A stretch of DNA of 64,000 bases from Cupriavidus sp. IDO (GCF_000812465.1 NZ_JWMA01000114.1:1-64000), one strand, 5' to 3'. Shown: positions 9,262-17,528, counted from the first letter of the stretch. Made by a program: numbers and translations. Notes: generated by a model from the sequence alone, not told the origin.

Positions 9262-9987
9262 TTGAACGGACGACCGGATTTGCGAGCCATGTCGGCAAAA
9301 GCCTTCCAGAGAAACACGCCCCCTGCCCCAGTTCCCCGAGTCTCCGCGCAGGCGCCGCAGAACACCAGCGCAGGACTGGATGACGAAGAAATCGTGTGCC
9401 AGCGATTGCGCATGGCACGGATAGAGCACGGCCTTACCCTGGATGCACTAGCCGAGAAATCCGGCTTCACCAAGGGATACCTTTCCAAGATTGAGAATGG
9501 CAAGAAGGCCCCTCCCATCGGCTCGCTCGCCCGTATCGCGCGGGCCATGGGCATGGAGCTTAGCTATTTCTTCACGGATCCTGCTCAGGCAGAGACCACG
9601 GCCATCGAAGAGGTCGATCGCCCTGTTTCGGTAGTCCATCACTGGGAACGGAAGCCCGTTGTTCGTGGCGGAAGCGCCTATGGATATGACTACGTGAGCC
9701 TCGCCCATAAGAGGCAGCACAAGCTGATGGATCCGTTCATGTTCACATTCCCCTCAGCAACCGATCTGGACTTTTTCTTCGAGCACACTGGAGAAGAGTT
9801 CGTCTTCTTGCTTTCTGGCAAGGTGGAATTCGAGTTCAAGCTAAACGGCAAACTCCAGCGCTACGTTCTGGAAGCCGGCGACAGCCTGTATTTCGAATCT
9901 GGCACACCTCATCGGGGCCGCGCCCTCGAAGGCGACGCACAGGCCATCGTCGTGGTTACGGAACCCTCAGAACCGAAAGCTGAGTAA
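9262..9987 (+). CDS. XRE family transcriptional regulator with C-terminal cupin domain
   Basis: This 241-residue regulator has a lambda-Cro-type helix-turn-helix at about residues 53-107 (LRMARIEHGLTLDALAEKSG, then KGYLSKIENGKKAPP) and a C-terminal cupin sensor domain (about 150-235; HTGEEFVFLLSGKVEFEF and ESGTPHRGRAL). XRE-cupin proteins usually repress or activate a neighbouring transport or catabolic gene in response to a small ligand. An alternative ATG at 9289 is possible, as the first 30 residues are low complexity. A perfect palindrome lies directly upstream, and related half-sites precede the flanking genes. Confidence 0.88.
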   Translation: MNGRPDLRAMSAKAFQRNTPPAPVPRVSAQAPQNTSAGLDDEEIVCQRLRMARIEHGLTLDALAEKSGFTKGYLSKIENGKKAPPIGSLARIARAMGMELSYFFTDPAQAETTAIEEVDRPVSVVHHWERKPVVRGGSAYGYDYVSLAHKRQHKLMDPFMFTFPSATDLDFFFEHTGEEFVFLLSGKVEFEFKLNGKLQRYVLEAGDSLYFESGTPHRGRALEGDAQAIVVVTEPSEPKAE

Positions 9988-10003
9988 GTCAACTTATGTT
10001 GAC
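9988..10003. promoter_or_regulatory. Perfect GTCAAC-TTAT-GTTGAC palindrome
   Basis: This exact 6-bp inverted repeat with a TTAT centre begins right after the XRE stop codon and lies about 50 bases before the PfpI-family gene. It differs from the GGAAAC sites, so it may bind a second regulator or act at the RNA level. Confidence 0.5.
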
Positions 10004-10008
10004 TGTTG

Positions 10009-10034
10009 GGAAACTTCTCCTAAAATTAGGAAAC
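10009..10034. promoter_or_regulatory. Two direct GGAAAC half-sites, 20 bp apart
   Basis: GGAAAC at 10009-10014 and again at 10029-10034 repeat the half-site of the XRE palindrome in direct orientation, two helical turns apart, immediately upstream of the PfpI-family gene. They are probably bound by the same regulator. Confidence 0.55.
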
Positions 10035-10053
10035 CTACCAACAGGAGACACCC

Positions 10054-10695
10054 ATGCGCGTTGCCGTCGTCTTATATCCCCATGTTGAGCCCATCGATCT
10101 AGCCGTTGTCGGCACCCTTTCGATGGCCAAGCGTGTGACAGACAAGCTGTCCTACTTCACCGTGTCTGAGAATGGCGGCCAGGTGGAGCTGCAAAACGGA
10201 CTGCGTGTCCAGACCGATTTCTCATTTGCTGACGCCCCTGTGGCTGACGTCATTGTCGTAACGGGCGGACCAGGTTGGCGCAATGAACTCGAGAACACGA
10301 AAATGCACGCGTTCCTCAAGCATCGCCATGCTCGGGGCGAGGTCATCTCGAGCGTCTGCACTGGGGCGATGATTCTCGGAGCATCGGGGCTACTCGATGG
10401 CAAACGCGCGACAACCAAGGCGCCTGTAGCGAGCCCGGAGGAGCGTCCCATCACTACGATGGGACGTCTTTGCTCGACGACAGACGCTGTCGAGGCGCTC
10501 GTCGTGGATGAAGGCGATATCGTGACGGGCGGTGGCGTAACACTTGGCATCGATACGACTCTCTACTTGCTGGAGCGATTCCTGGGGGCGCATGTTTGCA
10601 ACGAGACAGCACGGATCATGGAATACAGTGCAGCGCTCGCAGCGAATCGCCATCGACTATCGACACTTAAAACAGAGGCCATGGCCCCTGTTTAA
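10054..10695 (+). CDS. DJ-1/PfpI family protein
   Basis: This 213-residue protein is a stand-alone DJ-1/PfpI domain. It begins MRVAVVLYPHVEPIDLAVVG, and the nucleophile elbow SVCTGAMILGASG carries the characteristic cysteine near residue 103. It lacks the AraC helix-turn-helix seen in the GlxA regulator at 3392-4351, so it is more likely an enzyme of the isonitrile hydratase/amidase-like branch than a regulator. CAGGAGACA precedes the ATG. GGAAAC half-sites upstream place it in the XRE-cupin regulon with the ferredoxin, cupin and transporter. The exact reaction is unknown. Confidence 0.82.
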   Translation: MRVAVVLYPHVEPIDLAVVGTLSMAKRVTDKLSYFTVSENGGQVELQNGLRVQTDFSFADAPVADVIVVTGGPGWRNELENTKMHAFLKHRHARGEVISSVCTGAMILGASGLLDGKRATTKAPVASPEERPITTMGRLCSTTDAVEALVVDEGDIVTGGGVTLGIDTTLYLLERFLGAHVCNETARIMEYSAALAANRHRLSTLKTEAMAPV

Positions 10696-10897
10696 CACGC
10701 CAGGACGCCGTCGTTGACTGGGACATTGATGGAATCTTGCATACGGAAACAGATAGTGTCGAGAACGGCGCCTGCTCGCAACTGGCCCCCGCTCACCGCT
10801 TTCGGGGTCGGCTATTCGCCCGATGCCCACCTGCAGCAGAAATTCGCAAACTCACGCTGTCACGCACAGTTGCCGTGAAACCAATTGGAGAAAAATG

Positions 10898-11671
10898 ATG
10901 CTGAATCTTAACGCAATCGCCCTTGCACTGGGCGTCTTGAGCGTGGCGGCAAGCGGGGTTGCCATGTCCGCCACCAACGTCGAAACCAAGCCTTCCGTCG
11001 TTATCGTGCATGGGGCATTCGCGGATGGCTCCGACTGGGCGAAGGTTATTCCCCTGTTGCAGGCCAAAGGTATCAAAGTGCAGGCGGTCCAGAACGGACT
11101 GAACTCGCTTGGCGAGGACGTCGCCGCAACGCGACGCGCCATCAATAACCAGCCAGGCAAAGTTGTGCTCGTTGGACACTCGTGGGGCGGCACTGTAATT
11201 ACCGAGGCCGGCAATAGCGATAAGGTGGCATCGTTGGTGTACGTCGCCGCATTCGCCCCCAGCGCCGGCCAGTCGACCGAGGAAGCTGGTAAAGGTTACC
11301 CGCCAGCGCCCGGCATCACGAAGCTTGTCGCAGACTCCGAGGGTTATCTGACACTCCCGGCTAACGCGCTCGCGGAAGATTTCGCCCAGGACGTGCCAAC
11401 AGCCCAAGCCCGCATCATGGCAGCCACACAGGGCCCGATTCAGTCGAAGGCATTTGGCGAGAAAGTCAGCACAGCAGCCTGGATGACCAAGCCATCCTGG
11501 TACATCGTCAGCCAGAAAGATCGCATGATCCAGCCGGAGCTGGAGCTTGCCATGGCGAAGAAGATTGGTGCCAAGGTCACAACCTTGCCGACGAGCCACG
11601 TCCCTCAGCAGTCGCGTCCGAATGATGTTGCCAAAGTCATTCTCGACGCCGTCAAATCGAGTGGCAAGTGA
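10898..11671 (+). CDS. Secreted alpha/beta hydrolase, paralogue of the one at 4798
   Basis: This 257-residue hydrolase has a signal peptide (cleavage near VAMSA), the opening strand VVIVHGAFADGSDW, the nucleophile elbow VGHSWGG and a late LPTSHVPQQS histidine. The order of motifs is the same as in the protein at 4798-5562. Both are EstC/salicylate-esterase-like and probably periplasmic. Two adjacent ATGs exist at 10895 and 10898; the second is seven bases from GGAG and was preferred. A long perfect hairpin starts six bases after the stop. It seems to stand alone as a transcription unit. Confidence 0.86.
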   Translation: MLNLNAIALALGVLSVAASGVAMSATNVETKPSVVIVHGAFADGSDWAKVIPLLQAKGIKVQAVQNGLNSLGEDVAATRRAINNQPGKVVLVGHSWGGTVITEAGNSDKVASLVYVAAFAPSAGQSTEEAGKGYPPAPGITKLVADSEGYLTLPANALAEDFAQDVPTAQARIMAATQGPIQSKAFGEKVSTAAWMTKPSWYIVSQKDRMIQPELELAMAKKIGAKVTTLPTSHVPQQSRPNDVAKVILDAVKSSGK

Positions 11672-11676
11672 TGACA

Positions 11677-11721
11677 CTTGGTATTCAAGGTGCGTCCTTT
11701 CGTTGCACCTTGAATACCAAG
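11677..11721. repeat. 17-bp perfect inverted repeat (hairpin) after the hydrolase gene
   Basis: CTTGGTATTCAAGGTGC and its exact reverse complement are separated by 11 bases. The stem is unusually long and perfect. No T-run follows on either strand, so it is not a textbook intrinsic terminator, although it may protect or end the transcript. Confidence 0.75.
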
Positions 11722-11858
11722 GCGTGAGTTCGCGCGCGGATAGGTTTGGTTCCGACAGCAATTGTCAAACATTGCCCCGCTGCCTTCGGTATGAGAACCA
11801 TCTGCTTCCAGCACACTAATACGTGTTTCAGGGGAACTCTCAAGCATTGAGTCGTCAG

Positions 11859-12065
11859 CTAACCGAAGCATTTCGTTGCCTCGAAGGGCTTCCCGTCGCG
11901 AAGTATGTAATAGGCTGCACGCGCAAGCTTGTGCGCGAGCGCCTTCATCGCGACGACAGGCATGCGCCGAGCTTTCTTGCGTTCATAGACGCGTCTGGCC
12001 GGCGGGCAGCTACGCAGAGCGATGCCGGCTGCCTCGATGAAGGCCCAAGCGAGTTGCTCCGGCAC
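11859..12065 (-). pseudogene. IS110-family transposase C-terminal remnant
   Basis: The minus-strand frame reads LAWAFIEAAGIALRSCPPAR then MPVVAMKALAHKLARAAYYI and ends in LRDGKPF. This is the C-terminal pattern of IS110/IS1111-type transposases (WAFVEAA..., VVATKALACKLAKA..., then a short tail). About 69 codons remain of a protein normally longer than 300 residues, and the N-terminal RuvC-like DEDD domain is absent. No terminal repeats were found. It is a dead fragment marking an old insertion beside the GntR/lyase module. Confidence 0.72.
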
Positions 12066-12234
12066 CGAGTCGCTGGGTACCCGATGCCTCGAGACGGAAA
12101 CACCGAAACTGGACGAATGGCCGTTGTACTTTGGAAGCCGTCCTCACGGTACAGCGCGCTCGAGTGACCGAGAGGGGAAGCGCCACCCAAACCGAAGATG
12201 CAAAGGTCGCTCCCCGCCCAAAGCAGCATTCGCC

Positions 12235-13020
12235 CTACGAAGTGGCACGCTTCAACCGCATCGACACTGAAAAGCTGTCCGCCGGATGCACCGTCGCCGT
12301 AACCTCGAAGGTCTGCCCGTCGGCGTCCAGATAGCGCCGGACGATTTTCAATACCGACGCACCCGGTTCGAGCCTCAGCGCCTTCGCCACGGTTTCGTCG
12401 GCGAGGGTCGACGCGCTTACGTCCTGCTCGATCTCGGCGATCTGCCGCCCGTAGCGCGACTCGATCAGCGTGCTGACCAGTGAGTCCGGCGACGCGCGCA
12501 CCATGTCGCCAATGTCCGTGTAGGCGGGGTCGATATAGACATCTGTCCAGGCTATCGGCACATCGGCGCGGCCATCGCGACCATCGTTCAGGCGCACGCT
12601 CGAGATGCGTAGCCACGTGGTCCCGTCCGCGCAGCCGATCTCGCGCGCCACGCCTCCGGCCACCTTCACCTTTTCCACCGACTGCACCAGGCGCAGGTGC
12701 TCCGCACCGAACTGCACGAGGTCATCCACCGACGCCAGCGTGGGCCGGAACACGGCCTTGGGCCGCGACGCCTCCACGCGCGTGCCCACGTTCTTCCGCC
12801 GCGACACCAGCCCCTGCTCCTGCAACTCCTGCAGCACCGCGCGAATGGTGTAGCGGCTGGCGTTGAACTGCTCGCACAGCTCGAATTCCGTTGGCAGCAG
12901 CGTGCCGACCGGGAAGCGCCCGGTGGCGATCCCGTCCAGAAGTTGCCTGGTGATCTCTGCCGAATTGGTTTTACTCATTTGGATCGATTGCATCACATTT
13001 CCGTGAGACCGGGTAAACAC
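12235..13020 (-). CDS. GntR family transcriptional regulator (HutC/UTRA type)
   Basis: This 261-residue regulator has an N-terminal winged helix (QLLDGIATGRFPVGTLLPTE, then ASRYTIRAVLQELQEQGLVS) and a C-terminal UTRA ligand-binding domain (about residues 105-255, with SVRLNDGR and the ISASTLA-like VSASTLADETVAKAL). It belongs to the HutC subfamily, which senses small acids or their derivatives. Alternative Met starts exist at 12993 and 12978; the latter, MSKTNSAEI, gives a typical family N terminus. It is divergent from the lyase operon, and two identical palindromes in the gap are its probable operators. Confidence 0.9.
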   Translation of the reverse strand: MFTRSHGNVMQSIQMSKTNSAEITRQLLDGIATGRFPVGTLLPTEFELCEQFNASRYTIRAVLQELQEQGLVSRRKNVGTRVEASRPKAVFRPTLASVDDLVQFGAEHLRLVQSVEKVKVAGGVAREIGCADGTTWLRISSVRLNDGRDGRADVPIAWTDVYIDPAYTDIGDMVRASPDSLVSTLIESRYGRQIAEIEQDVSASTLADETVAKALRLEPGASVLKIVRRYLDADGQTFEVTATVHPADSFSVSMRLKRATS

Positions 13021-13031
13021 GCATTTGCTAA

Positions 13032-13073
13032 ATATGTTCGAACATATCTAATGCTGGATATGTTCGAACATAT
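13032..13073. promoter_or_regulatory. Tandem ATATGTTCGAACATAT palindromes (GntR operators)
   Basis: Two identical, perfect 16-bp palindromes lie at 13032-13047 and 13058-13073, with a 26-bp centre-to-centre distance, between the divergent GntR gene and the lyase gene. Their symmetry and position make them very likely binding sites of the GntR protein. Confidence 0.85.
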
Positions 13074-13107
13074 TAACGAACCCGACTCACCACCACAAGG
13101 TAGCACC

Positions 13108-14502
13108 ATGTCCACCTACTCCATTCCTGCGATCCCCGCCGCCAGCACCGTTGTCGACTCCGCCCTCTTCCGCGACGCCTTTGGCACGAAGAAGATGCGC
13201 CAGATCTTCTCCGACGGTGCGCTGGTGCAGCGCTATATCGACGTCGAGGTCGCGCTGGCCAAGGCCGAGGCCCGGGCAGGCGTGATCCCGGCGGAGGCGG
13301 CCGAGGCCATTGCCCGCGAATCGCGCATCGAGCGCATCGACTTCGACCACATGCGCGAGGAAACCGACATCGTCGGCTACCCGATCCTGCCGCTCGTGCA
13401 CCAGCTCGTGGCAATGTGCGGGGAGGCCGGACGCTACGTGCACTGGGGCGCCACCACGCAGGACATCATGGACACCGCCGTGGCACTCCAGGTGCGCGAC
13501 GCGCTCGACAGCATCGACGCCGACATCCGCGAGCTGCGCGCCATTCTCGCCGATCTCTCGGCCAGGCACCGCAACACGCCGATGGCCGGCCGCACCCACC
13601 TGCAGCAGGCGCTGCCGGTGACGTTCGGCTACAAGACCGCCATCTGGCTGGCCATGTTCGACCGCCACCAGCAGCGTATCGCCGAACTGCGCCCGCGCGT
13701 GGCGGTGGTGGAGTTCGCCGGCGCGGCCGGCACGCTGGCGTCGCTGGGCGGACAAGGCGACAACAAGGGCTTTGCGGTGCAAGAGGCGCTGGCCGCCGAG
13801 CTAGGCCTGGGCGTGCCCGCCACCACCTGGCACGTGGCGCGCGATGGCTTCGCCGAGGCGGTCAACCTGCTAGCGCTGGTCACCGGTTCGCTGGGCAAGA
13901 TCGCGCTCGACATCATGATCATGGCCTCGACGGAATTCGCCGAAGTCTACGAGCCCTTCGTCAAGGGACGCGGCGCGAGCAGCACCATGCCGCAGAAGCG
14001 CAACCCGATCTCAAGTGAACTGATGCTCGCAGCCTCGAAGGCGGTGCGCCAGCACGCGGGCCTGATGGTCGACGCGATGGTGCAGGACTTCGAGCGTGCC
14101 ACCGGTCCCTGGCACGCCGAATGGATCGCCATTCCGGAGAGCTTCATCCTCACCTCGGGCGCGCTGCACCAGGCGAAGTTCGCGCTGGGCGGGCTGATCG
14201 TCGACGAAGCCCGCATGCAGCACAACCTCGGCATCTCGCGCGGCCTGATCGTGGCCGAGGCCGTGATGATGGGCATGGCCCCGTACATCGGCCGTCAGCA
14301 GGCCCACGATGTGGTCTACGACGCCTGCCGCGCCGTCAACGAGAGCGGCGGCACGCTGGCCGACGCGCTCGCCGCGCTGCCAGAAGTCACGAAGCACTTC
14401 GACCGCGCCGCCATCGAGCGCATGACCGACCCGGCGAACTATCTCGGCCTCGCACCGCAAATGGTCGACCGCGCCCTCGAATTGTCCCGCAAAGTAGCCT
14501 GA
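13108..14502 (+). CDS. Lyase 1 family protein (PurB/PcaB-type fumarase superfamily)
   Basis: This 464-residue enzyme belongs to the fumarase/aspartase superfamily, closest in look to the adenylosuccinate lyase / 3-carboxymuconate cycloisomerase branch. Signatures are FSDGALVQRYIDVEVALAKA at the N terminus, HWGATTQDIMDT, GRTHLQQALPVTFG and the signature loop GASSTMPQKRNPISSEL with the catalytic serine. Such enzymes eliminate fumarate from N-succinyl compounds or cycloisomerise muconates. The ATG at 13108 follows the operator pair. The next genes are a dicarboxylate symporter and fumarase, so a fumarate-releasing C-N lyase reaction is more plausible here than the muconate one, but this is inference. 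Confidence 0.85.
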   Translation: MSTYSIPAIPAASTVVDSALFRDAFGTKKMRQIFSDGALVQRYIDVEVALAKAEARAGVIPAEAAEAIARESRIERIDFDHMREETDIVGYPILPLVHQLVAMCGEAGRYVHWGATTQDIMDTAVALQVRDALDSIDADIRELRAILADLSARHRNTPMAGRTHLQQALPVTFGYKTAIWLAMFDRHQQRIAELRPRVAVVEFAGAAGTLASLGGQGDNKGFAVQEALAAELGLGVPATTWHVARDGFAEAVNLLALVTGSLGKIALDIMIMASTEFAEVYEPFVKGRGASSTMPQKRNPISSELMLAASKAVRQHAGLMVDAMVQDFERATGPWHAEWIAIPESFILTSGALHQAKFALGGLIVDEARMQHNLGISRGLIVAEAVMMGMAPYIGRQQAHDVVYDACRAVNESGGTLADALAALPEVTKHFDRAAIERMTDPANYLGLAPQMVDRALELSRKVA

Positions 14503-14529
14503 CACAGGCCCACGGTGGAGGAAGACATC

Positions 14530-15951
14530 ATGCACAACGAAACCATCCATACTCCCGCTGTTCCGCCCGCACCGCCTGTGGCCCCGCGACTGCCCTGGTA
14601 CCGCAAGCTCGGCATGCAGGTGCTCGTCTCGCTGATCCTCGGCATCGCCGTGGGCTTCGCGTTTCCAAAGTTCGCCTCGCAGCTCAAGCTGCTGGGTGAC
14701 ATGTTCCTGTCACTGATCAAGGCCGGCGTGGCGCCGCTGGTGTTTCTGACCATCGTCCACGGCATCGCCTCGGCGGGGGACGTGAAGAGCGCCGGGCGCG
14801 TGGGCTGGCGGTCGATCCTGTATTTCGAGGTGATCTCCACCATCGCGCTGGTGGTCGGCATGTTCGCCGGCAACCTGCTGGAGATCGGCAAGGGCATGTC
14901 GCACGTCGCCGGCAGCGCCGCCACGCCGGTCGCGGCCAAGACCGCCGCACCGCAGGGTTTCCTCGAGTTCATGATGCACATCGTGCCCGACAACTTCGTC
15001 GGCGCCTTCGCCAAGGGCGAGTTGCTGCAGGTGGTTGTGCTGGCGGTAATGGTGGGCATCGGCATCCTCGCCATTCCCGAGAGCCGCCGGGCGAAGATCA
15101 ACGACGGCCTCGACTCCATCTCGGAAGTCCTGTTCTCGTTCATCAACCTGGTGATGAAGCTGGCGCCGATCGGCACCTTCGGCGCGGTGGCGTACTCGGT
15201 GGGCAGCAACGGCGCCTCCGTGCTGGTCGCGCTGGCGCAGTTCGTGGTGAGCTTCTATGCGGTGGTGGTGCTGTTCATCGCCGTGGTACTCGGCATCGTC
15301 GCGAAAGTGGCGGGCTTGAGCCTGTGGCGCTTCCTGCGCTATATCAAGGACGAGATCCTGATCGTGCTTGGCACGGCGTCGTCGGAGAGCGCGCTGCCGC
15401 GCCTGCTGATCAAGCTCCAGCGCCTGGGCTGCGCCAAGCAGACCGTCGGCCTGGTGCTGCCGACCGGCTATGCGTTCAACCTCGACGGCACCTCGATCTT
15501 CATGGCCATGGGCGTGATGTTCATCTCGCATGCCTACGGGGTGCCGCTGACGCTGGACCATCAGCTCGGGATCCTGGTACTCATGCTGCTGACGTCTAAA
15601 GGCGCGGCCACGGTGTCGGGCGGGTCGTTCGTGGTGTTCGCTGCCACGGTGACGTCCACCGGGATGCTGCCGGTGGAAGGGCTGGCGGTGATCTTCGGCG
15701 TGTACCGCTTCCTGTCGATGGCCATCTCGACGTGCAACACCATCGGCAACAGCGTGGCGACCGTGGTCGTGGCCAAGTGGTCGGGCACCTTCGACGCGGA
15801 AACCGCGAAGCGCCACCTCTATCCCGAGCGCTACCCCGACATCGCCGCCGCCGACGCCGCGCTCGACGACGGCACCCTGCTGGGCGAGGACGCCGACGCC
15901 GCCAACCCGCATTCGTCCGGTATCCCGATAAAGCGCGCGACCGCGGCCTGA
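14530..15951 (+). CDS. Dicarboxylate/amino acid:cation symporter (DctA/GltP family)
   Basis: This 473-residue inner-membrane carrier belongs to the DAACS family, which imports C4-dicarboxylates or acidic amino acids with protons or sodium. Typical elements are the serine-rich re-entrant loop (LGTASSESALPRLL), the helix 7 motif LPTGYAFNLDGTSI, the second loop with TSKGAATVSGGSFVV, and the AISTCNTIGNSVATVVVAKW stretch of helix 8. A GGAGGAAG site lies six bases before the ATG at 14530. It sits between a fumarate-forming lyase and fumarase, so it may import the lyase substrate or exchange dicarboxylates. It is probably under GntR control. Confidence 0.9.
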   Translation: MHNETIHTPAVPPAPPVAPRLPWYRKLGMQVLVSLILGIAVGFAFPKFASQLKLLGDMFLSLIKAGVAPLVFLTIVHGIASAGDVKSAGRVGWRSILYFEVISTIALVVGMFAGNLLEIGKGMSHVAGSAATPVAAKTAAPQGFLEFMMHIVPDNFVGAFAKGELLQVVVLAVMVGIGILAIPESRRAKINDGLDSISEVLFSFINLVMKLAPIGTFGAVAYSVGSNGASVLVALAQFVVSFYAVVVLFIAVVLGIVAKVAGLSLWRFLRYIKDEILIVLGTASSESALPRLLIKLQRLGCAKQTVGLVLPTGYAFNLDGTSIFMAMGVMFISHAYGVPLTLDHQLGILVLMLLTSKGAATVSGGSFVVFAATVTSTGMLPVEGLAVIFGVYRFLSMAISTCNTIGNSVATVVVAKWSGTFDAETAKRHLYPERYPDIAAADAALDDGTLLGEDADAANPHSSGIPIKRATAA

Positions 15952-15984
15952 GCCGGACCCCGAGGACGACAGAGGAGACAACCC

Positions 15985-16137
15985 ATGAAGAACATCCCGG
16001 CCTTCGCCCGCCATGCACAGGCGATCCAGATGCTGCCACCGGAGCAGTACACGGCAGTGGCCCTCGGCAAGCACACCGAGGCCGAGGTGGTGCGCTGGAA
16101 AGCGGTCGCCGCGAAGGCCAATATCTCGCTGGACTGA
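15985..16137 (+). CDS. Small ORF of 50 residues in the lyase-fumarase operon
   Basis: This short frame starts at an ATG with GAGGAGACA upstream and stops two bases before the fumarase ATG, so it is probably translated. Its second half (EAEVVRWKAVAAKANISLD) resembles the C-terminal tail of Bug/TctC periplasmic binding proteins, which end W-x-K-V-[IA]-x-x-A-[NG]-[IV]-x-[LI]-[DE]. It has no signal peptide. It may be the residue of a deleted binding-protein gene that kept its ribosome site, or a small operon protein of unknown role. Confidence 0.55.
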   Translation: MKNIPAFARHAQAIQMLPPEQYTAVALGKHTEAEVVRWKAVAAKANISLD

Positions 16138-16139
16138 CA

Positions 16140-17528
16140 ATGGCAACGCACCGTATAGAACATGACGCCTTCGGTCCGGTGGACATTCCGGCGGACCGGT
16201 ACTGGGGCGCGCAGACGCAGCGCGCCCTGGCCATATTCGAGGTCGGCGAGGAGCGCTTCCCCGAATGCCTGCTCCACGCATTCGGCCTGCACAAGATGGC
16301 CGCTGCCCATGCGAACATGCGCTGCAGCGTACTCGACGCCCGGCTCGGCGAGGCCATCGTCGCGGCTGCCGCCGAGCTGCGCAGCGGCCGGTTCGACGAC
16401 CACTTCCCGCTGACCATCTGGCAAACCGGCTCCGGCACGCAGACCAACATGAACGCCAACGAGGTCATTGCGAACCGGGCCAACGAATGCCTGGGCCGGC
16501 CGCTGGGCACGAAGTCGCCCGTCCATCCGAACGACCACGTCAACGCCTCGCAGTCATCCAACGACAGCTTTCCCTCGGTCATGCACATGACCGCCGCCAT
16601 CGAACTGGACGACCGGCTGGCTCCGGCCCTCGAACGCCTGCGCGCCAGCCTGCAGGAACGCGCCATCGCCTTCGCCGACGTGCTGAAGATCGCGCGCACG
16701 CACCTGATGGATGCCGTCCCCACGACTCTGGGCCAGACCTTCGACGGCTTTGCGGCGCAGGTCGGCAACGCGCTGGCACGCGTTCATGACGCCATGCCGC
16801 GCCTGCTGGTGCTGCCGCAAGGCGGCACGGCGGCCGGCACCGGCCTCAACGCGCCGCCTGGCTTCGACGCCGCCTTCTGCGAGGAAGCCGCCCGGCTCAG
16901 CGGGCTGGCGTTCCGGCCCAACCCCTGCAAGGTCGAGGGGATGGCGGCGCACGACGCGCTGCTGGAGCTGTCAGGCGTACTTAACGTGATCGCGGTGTCG
17001 CTCATCAAGATCGCCAACGACCTGCGCTGGATGGGCTCCGGCCCCCACTGCGGCCTGGGGGAGCTGGTGCTGCCGGAAGATGGCCTGACGTCATCGATCA
17101 TGCCCGGCAAGCGCAACCCGACCATCGCCGAGGTCATGGTGCAGGCGGCAATGCAGGTCGCAGGCAATCACGTGACGGTGACGATGGCGGCCGCCTCCGG
17201 CAACTTCGAGCTGAACGTGGCGAAGCCGGTGCTGATCTACAACGTGCTGCAGTCGATCCGATTGCTGGCAGACAGCGCCGACATGGTCGCGCGCCGCCTG
17301 CTTCCCGGCCTGCAGCCGGCCCGGGAGCGGCTGGCACGCCAGCTCGAAAGCCCGCTGCTGGCCGTGACCGCGCTGAACCCGGAGCTGGGGTACGACACGG
17401 CCGCCCGCATCACCCGCCACGCCACAGCGAATGGGATCACGCCGCGCGAGGCGGCCATTGCGCTCGGGCTGCTGGACGGCGAGACGTTCGACCGGCTGGT
17501 GGATCTCCGGCGCATGGCAGGCGGATGA
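16140..17528 (+). CDS. fumC: Fumarate hydratase class II
   Basis: This 462-residue fumarase hydrates fumarate to L-malate. The class II hallmarks are GPVDIPADRYWGAQTQR, IWQTGSGTQTNMNANEVIAN, HPNDHVNASQSSNDSFPSVM, ARTHLMDAVPTTLGQ with the active-site histidine, and a signature loop SSIMPGKRNP with the catalytic serine. The residue before SS is threonine instead of the usual glycine, and KRNP replaces KVNP, so it is a divergent accessory copy rather than the housekeeping enzyme. The ATG is two bases after the preceding small ORF. It would carry lyase-derived fumarate into the TCA cycle. Confidence 0.9.
   Translation: MATHRIEHDAFGPVDIPADRYWGAQTQRALAIFEVGEERFPECLLHAFGLHKMAAAHANMRCSVLDARLGEAIVAAAAELRSGRFDDHFPLTIWQTGSGTQTNMNANEVIANRANECLGRPLGTKSPVHPNDHVNASQSSNDSFPSVMHMTAAIELDDRLAPALERLRASLQERAIAFADVLKIARTHLMDAVPTTLGQTFDGFAAQVGNALARVHDAMPRLLVLPQGGTAAGTGLNAPPGFDAAFCEEAARLSGLAFRPNPCKVEGMAAHDALLELSGVLNVIAVSLIKIANDLRWMGSGPHCGLGELVLPEDGLTSSIMPGKRNPTIAEVMVQAAMQVAGNHVTVTMAAASGNFELNVAKPVLIYNVLQSIRLLADSADMVARRLLPGLQPARERLARQLESPLLAVTALNPELGYDTAARITRHATANGITPREAAIALGLLDGETFDRLVDLRRMAGG

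Noticed and set aside
10054-10695. Whether the PfpI-family gene could be a GlxA regulator
   Set aside because: The AraC helix-turn-helix present in the protein at 3392-4351 is missing and the protein is only 213 residues, so it is treated as a stand-alone domain.
14710-16281. A 523-codon minus-strand frame across the symporter
   Set aside because: The product is rich in Arg, His and Ala with no hydrophobic or catalytic pattern. It mirrors the DctA-like gene and is a shadow.
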